DNA from: Yersinia entomophaga
GTDB lineage: Bacteria; Pseudomonadota; Gammaproteobacteria; Enterobacterales; Enterobacteriaceae
Direction of reading: 5' to 3'
NCBI RefSeq assembly: GCF_001656035.1
Contig: NZ_CP010029.1
Span: forward strand, 2,668,644 to 2,732,643
DNA: 64,000 nt
Part shown: positions 58,462 to 64,000 of the stretch, in pieces
Layout of the letters: every line of letters starts with the position of its first letter
Numbering within the stretch: the stretch's first letter is position 1
Made by a program: the position numbers and the translations under genes
The notes under the pieces: model-generated
What the model was told of the DNA's origin: nothing
What the model saw: the letters and a program-made list of their open reading frames with translations, nothing else
The model's database searches: none

Positions 58462-58791
58462 ATGATAAGAGCTACCGTTCTTCCTATGGTCACTGGCTGT
58501 ACCCTGCTGTTTACCAGCGGCTGTTCCAGCATTATGACTCACACCAGTAGCAGTCAGGGCTACTATTCCGGCACCCAGGCTAACGTCGCCATGCTCAAGG
58601 ATGACAACACCGGCTGGGCGTTGCGCCCGCTGCTAGCCGTTGATTTACCCTTTTCTGCCGTAATGGACACGCTATTTCTGCCTTACGATTATCTGCGTTC
58701 AGATAACGACCCTGCGCCCGGCTCGCCCCGAGAACGTATCCGTCAGGAAGAAGCGCAAAATATGGCCGCCAGCGCTCACCCCATTCAGTGA
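58462..58791 (+). CDS. yidQ: YidQ/YceK-family lipoprotein
   Basis: The product of about 109 residues has a lipoprotein signal (TSGC lipobox) and the DUF1375 pattern CSSIMTHTSSSQGYYSGTQA, then DLPFSAVMDTLFLPYDYL, as in E. coli YidQ. The inner ATG at 58462 is preferred (GAG about 8 bases upstream); 58447 is an alternative. Function unknown. It is divergent from ibpAB, as in E. coli. Confidence 0.88.
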   Translation: MIRATVLPMVTGCTLLFTSGCSSIMTHTSSSQGYYSGTQANVAMLKDDNTGWALRPLLAVDLPFSAVMDTLFLPYDYLRSDNDPAPGSPRERIRQEEAQNMAASAHPIQ

Positions 58792-58837
58792 ATTTATTAT
58801 TTATCGATTAATATAGGACTTACCGGTTAATGATCAA

Positions 58838-60121
58838 TTAGCCGGCTTCAACCACAAAAATCTGCGACCAACCGTCGACCTCCCGCATATAGGCAACTTT
58901 CGTCCCATCAGGGGAAAAGACCACCGCGTCTCCCAATGGGGGGACCGCGGTTCGCTGAGTTAGCCGCTGAACCTGGCCGCTGCCAATTTCGCAACACACC
59001 ACACTGTTATCTCTGACAAAAGCAATTCTGTCGCCCTTAGGACTCCAACTGAAAGCCGATTGCACGCCGTGCCCGCCATGAGTCAATTGCCGTGATTCGC
59101 CGCCCAGCGGAGAAACCAGATAAAGCTGTACGATTCCCGCATCATCCCTCATCAAACAGGCAATGGCGCTACCGTCCGGGGAGGAGCGTAACCAGTGGCG
59201 TGGCGTGATCGCCAGCCCTGGATATCTGCGTTTTTCCGTATAAGTCAACCGCCGTTGATTTACCCCCAACGGAGGCGCTGGAAGACGGTATTCATCTCCC
59301 TCCAAGGGGCTCGAACCTGCTCGGGCGAATTCTCGGTTTTTTTCCGGTAAATCAACAATAAAGACTTCAGGCAGTTTAGAACCATCCGCCGCGACCGTAT
59401 CGCCAATAAACGCCAGCGCCCAGCGTTGTCGGCTGCCGTCGGCTTTCAAGTAGCCCTGTTTGCCAATCCAGCCTTCTTCATAAGCGCGGTTGATTTCATC
59501 ACTCCCTGGCCGGGGCATTGACGTGGTACGGCTGACCAGAACGCAGAAATGGCTGCCATCATATTCACGAGGATGATGCTTTGGCGGATTAACCCCATGC
59601 AACGGCACGGCAACGCCGACGTTACGTAAATCCAGCGCGGGATCGCGTTCATGCAGCACATGGTCGTTATAGGTAAAACTCAGACGCGAGCCGTCGGGGC
59701 TAAAAACGTGGACATGAGTCCCGCCACGCAAAGCGCCGGGAGTATAAGGCGCAGTGATATCCATAGCGTCCAACGTAATGGCCAACTCCCGATCCGGCTC
59801 GCTGACAATCACACCGCGCCGATGATGAAAATCATAATGCCATTGGCTATCCGGATGTTCCGGGCCGTGGATAAATACGTAGCGAGAGGGATTATCAGGG
59901 CTGGCGGTCACTACACCAACGTGAGCGCCGTGCTGAGCACGATAAATAACCTCAATCACTCCCGTATTACAATTGACTCTTTCAATAGTTAAACCGGTGA
60001 AAGAAGCCCCGTTTGGCCGGACGTCATATACCAGCCACTGGCTGTCCGCCGTCCAGACATTGATATTGGTGAGCTGATGACCTCGAGGATCGAAAGTTAA
60101 CTGTTTTTCCTGATGGCTCAT
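58838..60121 (-). CDS. yidR: TolB-like beta-propeller protein YidR (DUF3748)
   Basis: The 427-residue protein consists of WD40/TolB-type repeats: FSPDGSRLSFTYNDHV, SSPDGSAIACLMRDDAG, WSPKGDRIAFVRD and FSPDGTKVAYMREVDGW. It lacks a signal peptide, starting MSHQEKQLTFDPRGHQLT, and matches E. coli YidR (about 415). The role is unknown. Confidence 0.9.
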   Translation of the reverse strand: MSHQEKQLTFDPRGHQLTNINVWTADSQWLVYDVRPNGASFTGLTIERVNCNTGVIEVIYRAQHGAHVGVVTASPDNPSRYVFIHGPEHPDSQWHYDFHHRRGVIVSEPDRELAITLDAMDITAPYTPGALRGGTHVHVFSPDGSRLSFTYNDHVLHERDPALDLRNVGVAVPLHGVNPPKHHPREYDGSHFCVLVSRTTSMPRPGSDEINRAYEEGWIGKQGYLKADGSRQRWALAFIGDTVAADGSKLPEVFIVDLPEKNREFARAGSSPLEGDEYRLPAPPLGVNQRRLTYTEKRRYPGLAITPRHWLRSSPDGSAIACLMRDDAGIVQLYLVSPLGGESRQLTHGGHGVQSAFSWSPKGDRIAFVRDNSVVCCEIGSGQVQRLTQRTAVPPLGDAVVFSPDGTKVAYMREVDGWSQIFVVEAG

Positions 60122-60242
60122 ATCGCTTCTCGCTGATAACCCGTATAGCGCTCATCCTGCCCCATTCGCCGCACTCCGTCATCCGCGATATACCATCCGC
60201 GCGACCCAACGGGCGATTTATTCACCTTCGTCGCTTCCAATT

Positions 60243-60270
60243 TAGAATTTAATGTCTAATATAGAATTTA
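60243..60270. promoter_or_regulatory. Direct repeats upstream of the PAS-HTH operon
   Basis: TAGAATTTA occurs at 60243-60251 and 60262-60270, 19 bases apart, 36 bases before the regulator start. They could bind the regulator on one DNA face about two turns apart, or one may overlap the promoter. Confidence 0.4.
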
Positions 60271-60305
60271 AAGTACAAATAGATTGAGTATAAATAGAGA
60301 TACCT

Positions 60306-60911
60306 ATGCTGAGCCGCTATCACACCATTGCCGATGCTATCGCGATCCTTTTTGCCCCCTATGCCGAAGTCGCTATTCACGATATGGCCAGTCAGACGCT
60401 GGTTTATATCGCCAATAACTATTCACATCGTCAATTGGGAGAGGATTCCAATTTAAGCGAGCTGGCGTTCGACCAAAGTGCAAAGCTGCTGGGACCTTAT
60501 CAAAAACGCAATTGGGATGGTCGTCAGCTTCGTTCAATTAGCTCGGTGCTGCGGGACGATGACGGGAAAATTATCGGGTTACTGTGTATCAATCTGGATA
60601 TTACCGTGTTTGAAAACGCCAAAATGGCGTTGGATATATTCCTCAATAACAGCGGGTTACAGCCTCAACCTGCAGTTTTATTTCAGGATGACTGGCAGGA
60701 ACGTATCAATACTTTTATTCACCAGTGGTTGCAGCAACAGCAGCTTTCTCTCTCAACGCTGAATAATCCTAGCCGCCGCGCCTTAGTTGAAGCGCTTTAT
60801 CAGCACGGCGGATTTAAAGGCAAAAATGCCGCGGGCTATGTAGCGAAAATCCTCGGAATTGGCAGAGCAACGGTTTACAACTACCTAAAAAATAATAAGG
60901 AATCCCTATGA
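60306..60911 (+). CDS. YheO/DauR-like PAS-HTH transcriptional regulator
   Basis: The 201-residue protein has an N-terminal PAS_6 domain (about 5-115; FAPYAEVAIHDMASQTLVYI and RSISSVLRDDDGKIIGLLCI) and a C-terminal HTH (about 150-198; AAGYVAKILGIGRATVYNYL). DauR of this family controls D-arginine use, including an ornithine-cyclodeaminase-like dehydrogenase; here too such a gene lies in the operon. Its stop overlaps the next start (ATGA). Confidence 0.88.
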   Translation: MLSRYHTIADAIAILFAPYAEVAIHDMASQTLVYIANNYSHRQLGEDSNLSELAFDQSAKLLGPYQKRNWDGRQLRSISSVLRDDDGKIIGLLCINLDITVFENAKMALDIFLNNSGLQPQPAVLFQDDWQERINTFIHQWLQQQQLSLSTLNNPSRRALVEALYQHGGFKGKNAAGYVAKILGIGRATVYNYLKNNKESL

Positions 60912-61864
60912 GTTCGCTATTTGATGCCATTCAGGAAGCCCATCAGATTCTGCGTCCGCAGGTACGCATTACGCCACTGGATTACAGTCCGTTGCTCTCG
61001 CAGCACACTGGTTGTGAGGTTTATCTCAAATGCGATCATCTTCAGCACACCGGTTCCTTTAAATTTCGTGGTGCCAGTAACAAACTGCGCCTACTGAGCG
61101 AAGAACAACGCCAGCGCGGCGTGATCGCCGCCTCTACCGGCAATCACGGTCAGGGCGTGGCGCTAGCCGCAAAACTGCTGGGCGTCGAAGCCACTATTTA
61201 TGCCCCAGAACAGGCTGCAGCCATCAAATTAGACGCCATTCGCGCGCTGGGCGGAAAAATCGAGCTGGTAGCCGGTGATGCCTTAAATGCAGAACTGGCC
61301 GGAGCCAAGGCGGCTCAGGAACAGGGGAAAGCCTATATTTCCCCCTACAACGACGAGCAAGTTATCGCCGGACAAGGCACCTGCGGCATGGAAATCGTCG
61401 AACAGCAGCCGAATCTGGACGCGGTTTTTGTTTCCGTTGGCGGTGGCGGCTATATCGCCGGAATCGCAACCGTATTGAAGAAGTTGTCGCCAAATACGCG
61501 GATTATCGCCTGTTGGCCAGCGAATGCCACCAGCATGTATAGCAATCTGCTAGCCGGCGAAATCTATGAAGTGGAAGAGCAGGAAACGTTGTCTGACGGC
61601 ACCGCTGGCGGCGTAGAAACTGGCGCGATAACTTTCCCGCTATGTCAAAAACTGATCGACGATAAAGTACTGGTTACCGAAGAAGAGATCAGACAAGCCA
61701 TGCAGTTAATTGCCCGCAGCGACCGCTGGATGATTGAAGGGGCGGCGGGCGTGGCGCTGGCGGCAGCATTGCAACAGGCACCACAATGGCAAGGCAAAAA
61801 AGTGGCGGTTGTACTGTGTGGTAAAAATATCGTACTGGAAAAGTACCTTAAGGCCGTTTCCTGA
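60908..61864 (+). CDS. Threonine dehydratase-like PLP ammonia-lyase
   Basis: The 318-residue fold-type II PLP enzyme has the lysine in GSFKFRGASNKL, phosphate loop SVGGGGYIAG and STGNHGQGVALAAKLLG. It lacks the regulatory ACT part of IlvA and is the length of catabolic serine/threonine or hydroxyaspartate ammonia-lyases (EutB type). With the following ornithine-cyclodeaminase-like gene it likely breaks down a specific amino acid, not established. It is coupled to both neighbours. Confidence 0.87.
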   Translation: MSSLFDAIQEAHQILRPQVRITPLDYSPLLSQHTGCEVYLKCDHLQHTGSFKFRGASNKLRLLSEEQRQRGVIAASTGNHGQGVALAAKLLGVEATIYAPEQAAAIKLDAIRALGGKIELVAGDALNAELAGAKAAQEQGKAYISPYNDEQVIAGQGTCGMEIVEQQPNLDAVFVSVGGGGYIAGIATVLKKLSPNTRIIACWPANATSMYSNLLAGEIYEVEEQETLSDGTAGGVETGAITFPLCQKLIDDKVLVTEEEIRQAMQLIARSDRWMIEGAAGVALAAALQQAPQWQGKKVAVVLCGKNIVLEKYLKAVS

Positions 61865-62808
61865 TGCTTATCCTCAATAAACAGCAAATACTCGACAGTT
61901 TCGCCGCCGATCGTACCACTTTACTGCTAAAACAAGGATTTATCGCGTTCAGCCAGCAGCAGGTTCAGATGCCGGCGGTACAGCATTTGTTATTCACACA
62001 GGCTAATGGCGATTGCTGTATCAAAAGTGGCTATCTGGAAGGAGACGACAGTTTTGTCGTGAAAGTTTCCAGCGGATTTTACACCAATCCATCATTAGGA
62101 TTATCCAGCAATCAAGGTTTGATGATGGCCTTCTCGGCCAAAACCGGTGAGCCACAGGCGCTATTAATGGATGAAGGCTGGCTAACCGCTCTGCGCACCG
62201 CATTAGCCGGTCGAATTGTTGCCGAACTTTGTGCCCCAAAACACATTACAGCTATTGGCATTGTGGGCACCGGCTTACAGGCTCGCTTACAGTTGGTGCA
62301 CCTGAAGGCCGTAATTAATTGTCGGGATGTCTGGGTTTGGGGACGAAATCCTGAAGCATTATACGATTATCAGTTATTTGCTGAATCAGAAGGTTTTCGC
62401 GTACAGATCACGCAAAATGCCAGCCAGTTAGCGGAAAAGTGTCAATTTATCGTGACGACTACGCCGAGCCGCGAACCTATTTTGCGGGCTAAAGACATTC
62501 AACCCGGTACTCACATCACCGCAGTCGGCGCTGATGCTACTGGCAAACAAGAGTTGGAAATCCAACTTGTGGCCAAAGCAGATAAGATTCTGGTGGATTC
62601 ATTGGCGCAATGCCGCGCATTCGGTGAGATTTCCCATGCTTTTCAGCAGCAGTTACTTCAGGCAACACCCATTAGCGAGATCGGTGAAGTATTGGCGCTA
62701 AATAAACCCGTTAGAGAAAATGATCGTCAAATCACGCTGGCAGATTTAACTGGCTTGGGCATTCAGGATGTACAGATCGTAAAAAGCATTCTGCTTTCCT
62801 GCCCCTGA
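61864..62808 (+). CDS. Ornithine cyclodeaminase/mu-crystallin family protein
   Basis: The 314-residue protein has the family NAD(P) fold (GIVGTGLQARLQL), GLSSNQGLMMAFSAKTGEP, ALLMDEGWLTALRTALAG and VGADATGKQELE. Members are ornithine cyclodeaminases, amino-acid dehydrogenases or imine reductases. The ATG overlaps the preceding stop (TGATG). Paired EutB/EutC-type genes occur in ectoine use, but no doe genes are here. Confidence 0.87.
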   Translation: MLILNKQQILDSFAADRTTLLLKQGFIAFSQQQVQMPAVQHLLFTQANGDCCIKSGYLEGDDSFVVKVSSGFYTNPSLGLSSNQGLMMAFSAKTGEPQALLMDEGWLTALRTALAGRIVAELCAPKHITAIGIVGTGLQARLQLVHLKAVINCRDVWVWGRNPEALYDYQLFAESEGFRVQITQNASQLAEKCQFIVTTTPSREPILRAKDIQPGTHITAVGADATGKQELEIQLVAKADKILVDSLAQCRAFGEISHAFQQQLLQATPISEIGEVLALNKPVRENDRQITLADLTGLGIQDVQIVKSILLSCP

Positions 62809-62823
62809 GCCTCAGAACAGGAA

Positions 62824-62857
62824 GGGGCCACTAATGGCCCCTAAAGCGTTTTTTACG
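62824..62857 (+). terminator. Terminator after the amino-acid operon
   Basis: GGGGCC and GGCCCC form a short G/C-rich stem about 15 bases after the stop codon; TTTTTT follows at some distance. Moderate support. Confidence 0.5.
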
Positions 62858-62872
62858 TTATTTAGCAGCAAA

Positions 62873-63691
62873 TTAACGTTGATTCAGCACAAACTTTTCA
62901 ATGGCTAGCGCTACGCCATCTTCTTCATTAGTTGCCGTCACGTACTGGGCAATCTCTTTTAGCTCGGGAATAGCATTCCCCATCGCCACGCCCAGGCCAG
63001 CATATTCAATCATCGCGTAATCATTACTCTGATCGCCTAAAGTCATCACATTTTCCTGTGCGATGCCTAGATGCTCCGCCAGCATTTTAACACCGGCACC
63101 TTTATCAACGCGTTTACTTAGAATTTCCAGGAAGTAAGGCGAGCTTTTCATAATAGTGAACTTCTCGAACACTTCGGCAGGAATCTGTGCGATGGCGCGA
63201 TCCAAAAGCTCTGGTTCATCGATCATCATCACTTTAGGGAAACGCATTGTTGGGTCCATTTCACTGACACTACGGTATTTCAACGAAATTCCCGTCAGAA
63301 CAGTTTCGTGAATGGTGTACTTACTGATGTCTTTGTTAGCGGTATACAACGTATTGTAATCAAAAGCGTGGAAATGCACGCCTAACTGCCGCGCCAGAGC
63401 TTCGAAATAAAGATAATCATCAAAGCTTAAGGTTTCCTGCAACACACATTCACCGGTCGCGGCTTTTTGAACTAATGCACCGTTATTGCTAATGCAATAA
63501 TCGTTGCTGTTTTCCATATTCAGTTCGCGCAGATATTGAGTGACACCGATATAAGGCCGGCCGGTAGCCAGTACCACCACCACGCCTTTTTTCTGTGCGG
63601 CCTCGATGGCCTGCTTTACTCTAGGGGTAATTTGGTGAAGCCCGTTAAGCAGCGTACCGTCCATATCAATCGCAATCAATTCAATAGCCAT
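62873..63691 (-). CDS. yidA: HAD-family sugar phosphatase YidA
   Basis: The 272-residue HAD-superfamily hydrolase (Cof type) has motif I IDMDGTLLNG, motif II VLATGRPY, the lysine of motif III in KRVDKGAGVK and motif IV GDQSNDYAMIEYAG. It dephosphorylates sugar phosphates (E. coli YidA 270). It is next to gyrB, as in E. coli. Confidence 0.96.
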   Translation of the reverse strand: MAIELIAIDMDGTLLNGLHQITPRVKQAIEAAQKKGVVVVLATGRPYIGVTQYLRELNMENSNDYCISNNGALVQKAATGECVLQETLSFDDYLYFEALARQLGVHFHAFDYNTLYTANKDISKYTIHETVLTGISLKYRSVSEMDPTMRFPKVMMIDEPELLDRAIAQIPAEVFEKFTIMKSSPYFLEILSKRVDKGAGVKMLAEHLGIAQENVMTLGDQSNDYAMIEYAGLGVAMGNAIPELKEIAQYVTATNEEDGVALAIEKFVLNQR

Positions 63692-63847
63692 GACACCCTC
63701 ATATATTTACATCGTCTTGCATCATGCTAACGCGATTCAGCGAACGAATGCTAGCAAGGGTTTACTCAACCGCCTGCTTGCCTATGAAACCTGGCTCGAA
63801 GCAGCAATATTGGCTGCAAATCGCGCCTAAACTGGCTTTTCAGGCAA

Positions 63848-63882
63848 AAAAAAACCAGAGACAGTCGCCTGCTCCGGTTTTC
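63848..63882 (-). terminator. Rho-independent terminator of gyrB
   Basis: On the minus strand AAACCGGAG pairs with CTCTGGTTT (one G-U), followed by a run of Ts. Confidence 0.85.
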
Positions 63883-63898
63883 TTATTGCCGCAATTTA

Positions 63899-64000
<102 letters not shown>

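Noticed and set aside
60908..62808. Ectoine utilisation genes eutB/eutC
   Set aside because: The two enzyme families match, but no ectoine hydrolase or transporter genes are nearby and the regulator is of the YheO/DauR type.

Overview
The window is a chromosomal stretch of an enterobacterium, most probably a Yersinia. The backbone products are close to E. coli proteins I recognise (SelAB, FdoGHI, SodA, MtlADR, GlyQS, Tag, YiaD, GhrB, MalS, AvtA, YidE, IbpAB, YidQ, YidR, YidA, GyrB), but they are joined in an order that differs from E. coli and suits Yersiniaceae. The species cannot be fixed from the sequence alone. All identifications come from reading motifs and from memory of the families; no database was searched.

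Layout. Positions 1-5.6 kb are the end of a P4-like satellite integrated at the selenocysteine tRNA gene selC: an IS3-family copy cut by the window edge, an Ogr/Delta-type activator site, a Sid-like capsid-size gene, a Delta-like zinc-finger activator, a terminator, a cos-like site, then on the opposite strand integrase, an SF2 helicase and a small unknown protein. The helicase pair lies between the late genes and the integrase, the place where P4 satellites carry anti-phage cargo. At 5.7-19.6 kb come selC, an orphan fimbrial chaperone, wecH, mdfA and a selenium/formate block (selB, selA, fdhE, fdoI, fdoH, fdoG, fdhD); fdoG is read through an in-frame UGA. At 19.9-30.6 kb are sodA with a Fur-like box, a chemoreceptor behind a sigma-28 promoter, yiiM, yibL, a MocR-type regulator divergent from a LysE/RhtB exporter, and the mannitol operon mtlA-mtlD-mtlR with several CRP sites. 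At 31.3-36.6 kb is a five-gene archaic (sigma/Csu-type) chaperone-usher fimbrial operon.

At 36.7-46.7 kb are yiaF, glyS, glyQ, a small lipoprotein, tag, yiaC and yiaD. An AT-rich insertion between yiaC and yiaD holds a decayed exported-protein gene with a seven-copy GGAAA repeat and an intact 714-residue secreted protein that looks toxin-like: signal peptide, a furin-type basic site, a Cys/Ser-rich linker and a GNAT-like C-terminus. At 46.7-55 kb are an ERIC repeat, a LacI-family regulator, a putative iron-sulfur regulator divergent from an MFS pump, ghrB, malS with MalT-like boxes, and avtA. At 55-64 kb are yidE, the small heat-shock genes ibpA/ibpB with a sigma-32 promoter and ROSE-like leaders, yidQ, yidR, a PAS-HTH regulator with two amino-acid enzymes, yidA, and the 3' end of gyrB.

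The two places most likely to hold undescribed biology are the helicase plus small-protein pair (2072-4353) and the secreted protein with its decayed neighbour (42683-45718).
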